From Mucilaginibacter sp. KACC 22773 (GTDB taxonomy: Bacteria; Bacteroidota; Bacteroidia; Sphingobacteriales; Sphingobacteriaceae), in the NCBI RefSeq assembly GCF_028736215.1, contig NZ_CP117883.1:6634001-6698000 (forward strand): a stretch of DNA of 64,000 nucleotides, written 5' to 3'. Position numbers and translations under genes: made by a program. Below the pieces are notes generated by a model. The model had not been told where the DNA came from and ran no database searches. It saw only the letters and a list, made by a program, of their open reading frames with translations. Shown in pieces: positions 42,017-50,492 of the stretch. The first letter of the stretch is position 1. Each line of letters starts with the position of its first letter.

Positions 42017-44185
42017 ATGAAACAACCTAAATTCTTATCCCTCGTACTGCTCTTCACATTGTTTATCACAAGCCTGGCACGCGCCGATGAAGGCATGTGG
42101 ATACCGATGCTTATTGGTAAAAATTATGACCAAATGAAGAAGCAGGGCTTTAAACTGACCCCGGAAGATTTGTACAGCATTAACAAGGCCAGCATTAAGG
42201 ATGCTATAGTTTCTCTGGGCGGCGGCTTTTGTACCGGCGAGGTTGTATCCGGCAAAGGCCTCGTATTTACCAATCACCATTGCGGTTTTGAATCTATCTC
42301 GGCAAACTCAACGCCGCAAAACAATATCCTTGATAATGGCTTTTACGCAAAAAGTTATGCCGAAGAAAAGCCGGTAGCGGGCTTATACGTAGAATTCCTG
42401 GTAAGTATTGCCGATGTTACCCCGCAGGTAATGGCTGCACTTAAAGGGGCCGACGATGCAGAAAGGGGCGAAAAGCTTGAAAAGATCAGCAACAAACTGA
42501 TTGAGCAGGCAACCAAGGGTACCAAATATCGGGGCGCGGTAAGCTCGTTTTTCAAAGGCAACCAATATTTCCTTTACCTGTACAATAAATTCAGTGATGT
42601 GCGTTTGGTAGGCGCTCCGCCACAGTCGATAGGTAAATTTGGCGGCGATACCGACAACTGGGAGTGGCCCCGCCATACCGGCGATTTCTCTATATTCCGG
42701 ATTTATGCAGATAAAGACGGCAACCCCGCCAGCTACGCGGCCGGCAATGTACCTTACACGCCTAAAAAATTCCTGCCTATATCGTTAAAGGGTGTAAAAA
42801 ACGGCGGTTTTGCTATGGTATACGGCTATCCCGGAAGTACCGACCGTTACCTGACTTCAAATGGGGTACGTTTGGCTGCCGAACAAACCAACCCGGTTAT
42901 TGTGAAATTGCGCGATATCCGCCTGAAGGCCTGGAAAGAAGAAATGAACAAAAGTGTAGACACCCGGCTCAGGCTTTCGTCCGAGTACAATAAAGTATCT
43001 AACTATTGGAAGTACTTCATTGGCCAAACTGAGCAACTGAAAAACCTTAACATTTATGGCCAAAAACAGCAGGAAGAAGCCGACTTTACCAAATGGGCTG
43101 CCAACAAACCGCAGTATGCCAACCTGATGAGTGATTATCAGAACCTATATGCCACTTATGAGCCCTACGCCATCCACAAAACATACATTAACGAAGGGTT
43201 ACTGGCTCCGGGTTTTGTAGATGAAGCGCTTAACAACTGCTTTGGGCAATTGGCGCTTGAAAATTCAAGGCGCAGCGCTAAGGAAAAAGCAGAGATAAAG
43301 GATGAGCTAAAAAAGGTTAATGACGATTACATCAAAAGCTACAATCTTATTGCCGACAAAAAAATATTTACCCAACTCATGACCTCATGGTATACCGATA
43401 TACCTAAAGACCAGCACCCGGCTTTTATAGAGGATATGGTGACCAGGATTGCTCCAGGCGACCCATCACTGGCTTTTTCTAAGTTCGCGGATGTTTTATG
43501 GCAAACCAGCGACTTGATAGATACCACCAAACTGAAAGAGTTTTTGCCGCATCGTTCTGTAGACAAACTTCGTGAAGATCCGTTGGTGCCCTTTGTAATT
43601 AACCTTAACCCAGGCGCTTACAAAAAGAGTGTTTTTGGCACTAAGCTGAGCGATTTTGACACGCAGAAAGAAAAGCTCGACCGCATTTACCTGCAGGCTT
43701 TGCTGGAGAAAAACGAGGGCAAGCTGATGTCGCCCGATGCCAACTCTACCATGCGTATCACTTACGGCAATGTGCAGGATTATACCGCTAAGAATGGCAA
43801 GCATTTCGATATCCAGACAGATATGGATGGCGCCATGAAAAAGTACAAGGCCGGTGATGACGAATTTGACCTGCCGAAAACCTGGCTGGATGCCTACAAG
43901 CAAAAGAACTTTGGCCAGTATGCCGATCATGGTACCATCCCGATCGACTTTATTACCAACAACGATATCACAGGCGGTAACTCCGGATCGCCGGTGATTA
44001 ACGGTGAGGGCGAACTAATAGGCCTGGCGTTTGACAGCAATTGGGAAGCAATGAGCGGCGAAATTGCTTTTAACAAAGATTATAAACGGACTATTTGTGT
44101 AGATGTGCGCTACGTACTCTGGTGTATGGATATTTTAGGGCACGCCGATAACCTCATTAGCGAATTGGAGATTCATAAGAACTGA
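42017..44185 (+). CDS. S46-family dipeptidyl-peptidase (DPP7/DPP11 type)
   Basis: 722 residues from the ATG at 42017, which starts a signal peptide (MKQPKFLSLVLLFTLFITSLARA). Trypsin-like catalytic parts are His in TNHHCG (~87-88), Asp in GGDTDNWEWPRHTGDF, and Ser656 in TGGNSGSP. S46 enzymes cut dipeptides from periplasmic oligopeptides for growth on protein. The residue 18 after the catalytic Ser decides specificity (Gly in DPP7, Arg in DPP11). Here it is Ser674 in FDSNWEAMSG, so specificity is open, with a DPP7-like hydrophobic preference more likely than an acidic one. Confidence 0.94.
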   Translation: MKQPKFLSLVLLFTLFITSLARADEGMWIPMLIGKNYDQMKKQGFKLTPEDLYSINKASIKDAIVSLGGGFCTGEVVSGKGLVFTNHHCGFESISANSTPQNNILDNGFYAKSYAEEKPVAGLYVEFLVSIADVTPQVMAALKGADDAERGEKLEKISNKLIEQATKGTKYRGAVSSFFKGNQYFLYLYNKFSDVRLVGAPPQSIGKFGGDTDNWEWPRHTGDFSIFRIYADKDGNPASYAAGNVPYTPKKFLPISLKGVKNGGFAMVYGYPGSTDRYLTSNGVRLAAEQTNPVIVKLRDIRLKAWKEEMNKSVDTRLRLSSEYNKVSNYWKYFIGQTEQLKNLNIYGQKQQEEADFTKWAANKPQYANLMSDYQNLYATYEPYAIHKTYINEGLLAPGFVDEALNNCFGQLALENSRRSAKEKAEIKDELKKVNDDYIKSYNLIADKKIFTQLMTSWYTDIPKDQHPAFIEDMVTRIAPGDPSLAFSKFADVLWQTSDLIDTTKLKEFLPHRSVDKLREDPLVPFVINLNPGAYKKSVFGTKLSDFDTQKEKLDRIYLQALLEKNEGKLMSPDANSTMRITYGNVQDYTAKNGKHFDIQTDMDGAMKKYKAGDDEFDLPKTWLDAYKQKNFGQYADHGTIPIDFITNNDITGGNSGSPVINGEGELIGLAFDSNWEAMSGEIAFNKDYKRTICVDVRYVLWCMDILGHADNLISELEIHKN

Positions 44186-44263
44186 CCATTAGGATTTCAC
44201 CGACAGGTGGATATGATGTATGATTCAGCTTGTGGCTGGTGTTATCGCTGCACCGCCTCAACC

Positions 44264-44295
44264 AAAAGCCTTTAGTATAACAACTGAAGGCTTTT
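44264..44295 (+). terminator. Terminator after the S46 peptidase gene
   Basis: AAAAGCCTT-t-AGT pairs with ACT-g-AAGGCTTTT around a 6-base loop, and the second arm ends in TTTT. It lies 79 bp after the stop codon. Confidence 0.7.
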
Positions 44296-44569
44296 AACTT
44301 TATTTGAGGTCCCAATAAGAATATTTCGACATTTATATAACCACCATTACTTTAGTATTTGCTATGCCGGCTAATACCCACCGAAGCACACGCCGCATTT
44401 CGATACAGTTGATTGCAAAACGTCAACATACTTATAGCCATTTCAAAATTATTTTCCAGGGATTAATGTTGCCTTTGCAAATTAAGCACAATGGCATAAG
44501 TTTCCGGAAACTCCAAAACGGTCTGATAGCATCCTTTCATGCCCCTGCCATAATTCTATGTCTTTCCAT

Positions 44570-44577
44570 TATCTTTG
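44570..44577 (+). promoter_or_regulatory. -7 element of the ABC-F gene
   Basis: TATCTTTG matches TAnnTTTG exactly and predicts transcription start about 18-20 bases before the GTG at 44602. An in-frame TTG at 44575 lies within this element and therefore cannot be the start. Confidence 0.6.
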
Positions 44578-44601
44578 CGCACAATTCAATATTCCCATAC
44601 T

Positions 44602-46236
44602 GTGATTAATGTTAACAACATCTCCGTTTCATTTGGCGGAACCACCTTATTCAGCGATGTAACCTTCTCCATAAACGAGAACGATAAGATTGCCCTGATG
44701 GGCAAGAACGGCGCAGGCAAGTCGACCATCCTCAAAATCATTGCCGGTGCGGCCAAACCTACTTCAGGCAACGTAACCGGCCCGAAAGACGCCGTGATAG
44801 CATACCTGCCCCAGCATTTGCTCACCCACGATAATGTTACCGTTTTTGAAGAAACAATGAAAGCCTTTGAAGAGGCTAACCAGATGCAAAAAGAGCTCGA
44901 CGAATTGAACGAGCAGCTCACTATCCGTACCGATTATGATAGCGATGATTACATGAAGCTGATTGAGCGGGTATCGGAACTGAGCGAGAAATTTTACTCG
45001 CAGGAGGAGGTCAATTATGATGCAGAGGTAGAGAAGGTGTTAAAAGGCTTAGGTTTTGAACGTAAAGACTTTACCCGCCAAACTTCCGAGTTTTCGGGTG
45101 GTTGGCGCATGCGTATCGAGCTGGCCAAAATTCTTTTAAAGAAACCGGACCTGATCTTGCTTGATGAGCCTACAAACCATATGGATATAGACAGTATACA
45201 ATGGTTGGAAGATTTCCTGATCAACTCGGCAAAGGCGGTTATGGTGATATCTCACGACCGTGCTTTTGTAGATAATGTTTCCAACCGTACCATCGAGGTA
45301 ACGATGGGCAGAATATACGATTATAAGGCCAAATACAGTCATTATCTGCAGTTACGTGCCGACCGCCGCATACATCAATTGAAGGCCTACGAGGAACAAC
45401 AGCGTTTTATTGCCGATAACCAGGAATTTATAGACCGGTTCAGAGGGACTTACTCCAAAACATTGCAGGTGCAATCGCGCGTAAAGATGCTCGAAAAGCT
45501 GGAGATCATCGAGATTGATGAAGTAGATACTTCGGCCTTACGATTGAAATTTCCACCATCGCCACGTTCTGGCCAATATCCGGTGATGGTTGAAGAGCTT
45601 ACAAAAACCTATGGCGATCATGTTGTATTTGAAAAGGCGGCTATGGTTATTGAGCGAGGCGAAAAAGTGGCCTTTGTTGGCAAAAACGGCGAAGGCAAAT
45701 CGACCATGATCAAAGCCATTATGGGCGAGATTGATTTTGAAGGAATATTAAAAGTAGGCCACAATGCAAAGATCGGGTACTTTGCCCAAAACCAGGCGTC
45801 GCTGTTAGACGAAAGTTTAACCGTATTTGAAACCATCGACCAGATTCCGCTAAGTGATGGCACAATAAAGATTAAAGATTTGTTGGGAGCATTTATGTTT
45901 AGTGGCGACGATACCACAAAAAAGGTAAAAGTACTTTCGGGCGGCGAAAAAACGCGCCTGGCCATGATCAAACTGCTGCTGGAGCCTGTAAATGTACTGA
46001 TACTGGATGAGCCAACTAACCACTTGGATATGAAGACCAAGGATATTATCAAAGATGCCCTGAGGGATTTTGATGGAACCCTGATTTTGGTATCACATGA
46101 CAGGGATTTCCTGGACGGGCTGGTAAAAAAAGTATTCGAGTTTGGTAATAAACGCGTCCGCGAACATTTTGAGGACATCAAGGGATTTTTAGCTTACAAG
46201 AAAATGGATAGCTTAAAACAAATAGAACAAAGCTAA
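44602..46236 (+). CDS. ABC-F family ATP-binding protein
   Basis: 544 residues with a GTG start at 44602, chosen because the -7 promoter element overlaps the upstream alternative. Two ATPase domains are present. Walker A motifs are GKNGAGKST and GKNGEGKST, signatures FSGGWR and LSGGEK, Walker B LILLDEPTNHMD and LILDEPTNHLD. There is no membrane segment. The linker between the domains is the ABC-F interaction region. ABC-F proteins act on the ribosome in translation or antibiotic resistance. Which subfamily this is cannot be decided by eye. Confidence 0.9.
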   Translation: MINVNNISVSFGGTTLFSDVTFSINENDKIALMGKNGAGKSTILKIIAGAAKPTSGNVTGPKDAVIAYLPQHLLTHDNVTVFEETMKAFEEANQMQKELDELNEQLTIRTDYDSDDYMKLIERVSELSEKFYSQEEVNYDAEVEKVLKGLGFERKDFTRQTSEFSGGWRMRIELAKILLKKPDLILLDEPTNHMDIDSIQWLEDFLINSAKAVMVISHDRAFVDNVSNRTIEVTMGRIYDYKAKYSHYLQLRADRRIHQLKAYEEQQRFIADNQEFIDRFRGTYSKTLQVQSRVKMLEKLEIIEIDEVDTSALRLKFPPSPRSGQYPVMVEELTKTYGDHVVFEKAAMVIERGEKVAFVGKNGEGKSTMIKAIMGEIDFEGILKVGHNAKIGYFAQNQASLLDESLTVFETIDQIPLSDGTIKIKDLLGAFMFSGDDTTKKVKVLSGGEKTRLAMIKLLLEPVNVLILDEPTNHLDMKTKDIIKDALRDFDGTLILVSHDRDFLDGLVKKVFEFGNKRVREHFEDIKGFLAYKKMDSLKQIEQS

Positions 46237-46302
46237 ATGAATAACGGAATTAGGCATTTTTAGTTAAAACCGCTCCCCTTTTTGCCACTTTAACAGTAAA
46301 AC

Positions 46303-46335
46303 AAAAGCCCGCGAACGTTCAATTTGCAGGCTTTT
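46303..46335. terminator. Imperfect hairpin between ABC-F and GxGYxYP genes
   Basis: AAAAGCC (46303-46309) pairs with GGCTTTT (46329-46335), with an adjacent GC/GC pair. It lies between convergent genes and could serve both. Confidence 0.5.
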
Positions 46336-46481
46336 AAAGAATCTTAATAGTCCTTAAAGTACAAAATCCAAACTCTTTTATGAATGAGTTATTTTTTGTG
46401 GCTGTGTTTATGAAAATAAAAATGGCATGATGATAACACCTGCCATAGGCTGAATTGCGTTCATAAATTAAAAATATATTT

Positions 46482-48080
46482 TTATTTAGGATTAATTGAG
46501 ATACCCTTGTCCTCGCGAATAAGCTGAAAAAGGTGATCTGGGCGCACGATGACATAATCTTCATTAAGTGAATTAGCCACGTTTTTAAAACTTGTTGGCG
46601 TTACACCCTGCCAGGGTTGCGCCTGTATAATCATGAAACGCGGCGAGGTTTTGTCCCAACCGGCGGCAGCCCGGGCTATATGATCTTTCATTGCCTGTTC
46701 ATTTGTGCAGTAGTTACAGGTAAGTGCCATTCCTGGTAGGCTGTCGTTATAAATAGTAAGCCCGCCTCCTGTGTTCTGGGCAGTTACGCCAAGCAACGAT
46801 TTTGCCTGGCTGGCATAGGCATTCCCGACATTAGGATTAATACCACCTGTAATCGTATTCCAAATGGTGATTACCCTTAAACCGGCACGGGCGTTATAAT
46901 CCTCCGTTTTAGCAACAAACTGCTTTAGCAAGTTTTCATCTGTCCAGGTATTAGGGTAAGTATAACCATAGCCGGAGGGGCCCGAAATCAGGTTATCATT
47001 GCTGGTGGAAGTTTGCCAATAATAATTAAGAGCCCCAGGCATTGCATCCAGCATAGCAGGCGACACCGTCCATCCCATTGGAACAGCGCCCCGGTCCGGA
47101 TTATTCCAAAGTTTGCGCATCAAATGCTCTGTAAATTGTAAATTGTCTCCATCACTCAATATAAATGCTACATATATCTTGTTTTTGAGCGTCGGTTTGG
47201 GAGGGATTGGTTTTATTTTTACATTTCTGGAAGTACCACTGTGTACCGTTAGGTTAGCACACCAATCACTTGCAACGGTTGAAATACCATACTTTGAGGC
47301 CCTTTGCACCCCTGGTCCTTCCTGTGGCCACCAGCCCATAAAGATAGCCCCGGGAGACATTGAGGATAGAAATTTGTTTAGCAATTCACTTTCGCCGGCT
47401 ACCTCAGGATCGAGCCATATTACGGCAGCGCCCAAGGCTACCGCATATTCGCGAAGGGCGGCTTTATGCGCATTAGGATTTAGTCCGATTAACAAACGGT
47501 GATCAATATTTGGCCAATAAGTATCATATAGCGATTGATAAACTTCCAGCTTACTGCTGAATTTGCCCTGCAAATCAAGTAACACCGGCAAATTATAAGG
47601 AGCAGCAGTTAATTTGGCCAGCAACAACGGCGAGGCAATCAGCGCGCCTTTGCTTTTTGCGAGTACCGTGGCCAGGTTAATTGTATGTTCCTGCGCGGGA
47701 TCATAAACAATCACACCTGAAATTTCGCTCCGGTATTTAGCAATCAAATCCCATTTGTCTGCAGGTTCAGACCAGCTTAAACCCAGGGACTGTAGCCAGG
47801 TATACGGCCCTTCGGCGAAAGCATCGCCCTCATAGGAGAATATACGTGGTTTAGTCCTGTTTACGATGCCCTTTAACGAAGCAAACAGGTACATTTCTGC
47901 TGAAGAGTAAGGAGAATTTTCACGGAGTGTAATAAAATCCTGAACCTTTGCTGATGCCGGGAAAGACGGAAGCAGCTGATTAGCAGGCCATTTGACCTGG
48001 CCTATGGATGGCGTACTAAACAAATAAAACAACAGAAAGCATACTACTTTAATTCTAAGCATTTTGATCGGCCTTTTCAT
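46482..48080 (-). CDS. GxGYxYP-domain secreted protein (putative glycoside hydrolase)
   Basis: 532 residues. The signal peptide is MLRIKVVCFLLFYLFSTPSIGQ (first Met at 1 or 7). The family-defining motif is present as GPSGYGYTYPNTW (~372-384). Before it lies the WSEPADKWDLIAKY and GIVNRTKPRIFSY region of the N-terminal part, and an SDGDNLQ motif (~313). The family is proposed to act on carbohydrates, but I know of no certain activity. It has no polysaccharide-utilisation neighbours here. The IS element lies just upstream. Confidence 0.85.
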   Translation of the reverse strand: MKRPIKMLRIKVVCFLLFYLFSTPSIGQVKWPANQLLPSFPASAKVQDFITLRENSPYSSAEMYLFASLKGIVNRTKPRIFSYEGDAFAEGPYTWLQSLGLSWSEPADKWDLIAKYRSEISGVIVYDPAQEHTINLATVLAKSKGALIASPLLLAKLTAAPYNLPVLLDLQGKFSSKLEVYQSLYDTYWPNIDHRLLIGLNPNAHKAALREYAVALGAAVIWLDPEVAGESELLNKFLSSMSPGAIFMGWWPQEGPGVQRASKYGISTVASDWCANLTVHSGTSRNVKIKPIPPKPTLKNKIYVAFILSDGDNLQFTEHLMRKLWNNPDRGAVPMGWTVSPAMLDAMPGALNYYWQTSTSNDNLISGPSGYGYTYPNTWTDENLLKQFVAKTEDYNARAGLRVITIWNTITGGINPNVGNAYASQAKSLLGVTAQNTGGGLTIYNDSLPGMALTCNYCTNEQAMKDHIARAAAGWDKTSPRFMIIQAQPWQGVTPTSFKNVANSLNEDYVIVRPDHLFQLIREDKGISINPK

Positions 48081-48170
48081 GTGTTAAATATCGTATTAAC
48101 GTTAATCATTCCTGCCGAAATTAAAACATATTGAAGGCATTTACAACCACCCTCTTTTTAATTATTAAGG

Positions 48171-49861
48171 GTTTATTACTATAAATTCAAACAGCTATCT
48201 ATTGTTTTTATTTGTTTTAATTATCTGATTTTCATATATTTAAGGTATAGATATATGAGATATGGCAATTAGGCAACCTGTTTTCAAACATTATGATCAG
48301 CAGCAAATATTAGCTATTCCTCCAACCCTGGAGGAGCTAATCCCTCAATCCCACCCGGTTAGAGTTGTAAATGAGGTAATTAACAAGATCAATATTGAAC
48401 CTCTATTAAAAGCTTACCATATCAGGGGAAGTTCCAGTTATCACCCTCAGTTGTTGCTGAAGGTATTGGTTTATGGCTATGTGACCAATATTTATTCCAG
48501 CCGTAAATTGGCGACCGCCTGCCAGGAAAGCATCTACTTTATGTGGTTGAGCTCAATGAGCTACCCCGACCATAATACGATTAACAGGTTTAGGGGTGTT
48601 CGGTTAAAGAATGCGTTGCGTAACGTGTTTGAAGATGTGGTAAAGCTATTGGCTGATGAAGGGTTGCTAAGTATTGATGAGATCAATACGGATGGAACAA
48701 AGATTGAAGCCAATGCGAACAAGTACACCTTTGTCTGGAAAAAATCAATCCAGACGAACAAGGAAAAAATGAAAAAACAACTGACCGAGATCTGGCAGTA
48801 TGCACAGCAGATCGCTGCCGATGAGGACAAAATGCCTGAACCGCCTGATTTCACAGAGATCGACAGTCAGAAGGTAAAGGCAACGATAGATCAGCTCAAT
48901 GAAAAACTATCCGGTAAAGAGAACACCGATAAGAAGATGAAGGCTAAGCTTCAATATGTGACTAAGAACTATCCCGTAAACATTGCTAAATACGAGCAGC
49001 AGGAAGCTATACTGGAAGAAAGGAACAGCTACAGTAAAACAGATCCTGACGCTACCTTCATGCGCATGAAAGAAGACCACATGAAAAATGGCCAGTTAAA
49101 GCCGGGCTATAATGTGCAAATCTCCACCTCCAATCAATTCATTGTTAATTATACCATTCATCCCAATCCTACAGATACCACTACGTTTCCGGCACATATA
49201 GCGCAGCATGAAACCAGTTTCGGCAAGGCCCCTAAAGTAGTTACCGCAGATGCGGGGTATGGATCAGAAGAAAATTACACACTGCTTGAAGAAAAACAGG
49301 CCATCGCTTTTGTAAAGTATGGCATGTTTGATAAAGAGCAGCATGAAAACCACAACAGTAAGTTTCCGTTTGCTTCGGATAAGCTTTTTTATAACCAGGA
49401 AAAGGATTGTTATATCTGCCCGATAGGCCAGCAGATGGATTTCATTGGAAATTACATCAGGAAAACCAGTACCGGGTTTGAACAGCATGTAAAAAGATAC
49501 CAGGCAAGAAATTGCAGCAATTGTCCGCTGAACGGTGCCTGTCATAAATCAAAACACAACCGGATCATTGAAATCAATGAAAATCTGAAGCGGCAGAAAC
49601 AAAAGGCTTATCTACTGCTAAACAGCGAAGAGGGTATAGAACGGCGAAAGAAACGGTGTTTCGACGTCGAACCCGTATTCGGAAATATCAAACAGAACCA
49701 TGGGTTCCGCCGCTTCATGCTCCGCGGTAAAGAAAAAGTCGCCATTGAATGGGGTTTACTTTCAATCGCTCAAAATCTAAGAAAAAAAGCAGCCTAAAGA
49801 GCTTCTTTTCTCTCGTTCTCAATCAATAATGTTCGTTAGTTCGAAATCAACAGTAAAAAAC
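48171..49861 (+). mobile_element. IS1182-family insertion sequence, about 1.69 kb
   Basis: A complete transposase frame is flanked by candidate terminal inverted repeats: GTTTATTACTATAAATT (48171-48187) and, on the other end, the complement of AATCAACAGTAAAAAAC (49845-49861), matching at 14 of 17 positions. The distance fits this family. I see no clear target-site duplication, so the exact ends remain tentative. Confidence 0.65.
48262..49797 (+). CDS. IS1182-family transposase
   Basis: 511 residues, intact. The N-terminal part has HYDQQQILAIPPTLEELIPQSHPVRVVNEV, and the DDE-type domain carries INTDGTKIEANANKYTFVW and VTADAGYGSEE. The C-terminal part has a Cys set (CYICPIG, CSNCPLNGACH) and the VEPVFGNIKQNHGFRRFMLRG motif. 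Full length with no stops suggests an active or recently inserted copy. Confidence 0.92.
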   Translation: MAIRQPVFKHYDQQQILAIPPTLEELIPQSHPVRVVNEVINKINIEPLLKAYHIRGSSSYHPQLLLKVLVYGYVTNIYSSRKLATACQESIYFMWLSSMSYPDHNTINRFRGVRLKNALRNVFEDVVKLLADEGLLSIDEINTDGTKIEANANKYTFVWKKSIQTNKEKMKKQLTEIWQYAQQIAADEDKMPEPPDFTEIDSQKVKATIDQLNEKLSGKENTDKKMKAKLQYVTKNYPVNIAKYEQQEAILEERNSYSKTDPDATFMRMKEDHMKNGQLKPGYNVQISTSNQFIVNYTIHPNPTDTTTFPAHIAQHETSFGKAPKVVTADAGYGSEENYTLLEEKQAIAFVKYGMFDKEQHENHNSKFPFASDKLFYNQEKDCYICPIGQQMDFIGNYIRKTSTGFEQHVKRYQARNCSNCPLNGACHKSKHNRIIEINENLKRQKQKAYLLLNSEEGIERRKKRCFDVEPVFGNIKQNHGFRRFMLRGKEKVAIEWGLLSIAQNLRKKAA

Positions 49862-49889
49862 TACTTGAAATCAATTTATTTGCCGTAAA

Positions 49890-49924
49890 ATAAAAAAGCC
49901 GCATCATTTGAATTATGATACGGC
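49890..49924 (-). terminator. Terminator belonging to the truncated tRNA
   Basis: On the minus strand GCCGTATCAT-N7-ATGATGCGGC (one internal A-C mismatch) is followed by TTTTTTATTTT. It lies 10 bases beyond the tRNA 3' remnant, exactly where a tRNA terminator should be. Confidence 0.75.
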
Positions 49925-49933
49925 CTCTCTAAG

Positions 49934-49956
49934 TGGTCCCGACGAGAATCGAACTC
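49934..49956 (-). pseudogene. 3'-end remnant of a tRNA gene, candidate attachment scar
   Basis: On the minus strand, TTCGATTCTCGTCGGGACCA has a T-loop (TTCGATT), a T-stem 3' strand (CTCGT), an acceptor 3' strand (CGGGACC) and discriminator A. Upstream, only GAG of the expected T-stem 5' strand is kept, and the bases before it do not pair with the rest, so the 5' part of the tRNA is missing. This is the picture left where an integrase recombined at a tRNA 3' end. The tRNA identity cannot be told from the remnant. Confidence 0.6.
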
Positions 49957-50492
49957 CATCTGTCCAATACGCTTTAAAGGCACTTTTTGCCAAAACTCAC
50001 CAGCGACAATAAGCCCACGCTGTAAATGTAACTTTAAAAATTAAAGATTATTTTTTAAATGCTACCAAAATATATTTTAAAGGAATCACCCTTTGTTGAC
50101 GATTGCTCGACATCCAGCCAATGGAACCCCCAATCGGCGAAAAACCATATCGGGACAGGTTATTTGATTTCGTAAAAGGCCCAGAACTTACAGAGGTCGT
50201 TGCGATGTTTGAACCATATTTTAAACTCCACGGAATAAAGATGTATTCGATTTATTTGATGTTGTTCAATTGGATTTCATTTACAGCGGTTGAAAACGTT
50301 TCGGCTACCTCCACATACGTCCTGGGATCGGCCAATATCTTGATCACTGTCGTCTGAAAAGGGATACTCTTGTTCCTTTCGCTCTGAATATCTTAGTATG
50401 TGAATCCCAAGATTGGAGTTTTTTATTTATCAAATTAACTCATTGACCTAATAGACATGCAATTGTATTTCCAAACATGCAAAAATTTCTAT
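49957..50492. other. Low-information region right of the tRNA scar
   Basis: About 535 bases between the tRNA remnant and the TonB-type receptor gene. It carries one small plus-strand frame (50103-50357, separate entry). No other signal is recognised. Confidence 0.45.
50103..50357 (+). CDS. Small protein of unknown function or gene fragment
   Basis: 84 residues (MLDIQPMEPPIGEKPYRDRLFDFVKG...). Its hydrophilic first half and hydrophobic second half (KMYSIYLMLFNWISFTAVENV) do not match a family I know. It could be the remains of a gene disrupted during integration next to the tRNA scar. Coding status is uncertain. Confidence 0.25.
   Translation: MLDIQPMEPPIGEKPYRDRLFDFVKGPELTEVVAMFEPYFKLHGIKMYSIYLMLFNWISFTAVENVSATSTYVLGSANILITVV

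Noticed and set aside
44364..44609. 81-codon plus frame upstream of ABC-F
   Set aside because: Spans the -7 promoter element and overlaps the true GTG start; no family resemblance.
49934..50010. Intact tRNA gene on the minus strand
   Set aside because: Only the T-loop and 3' acceptor strand are present; no matching 5' acceptor strand, D-arm or anticodon arm.
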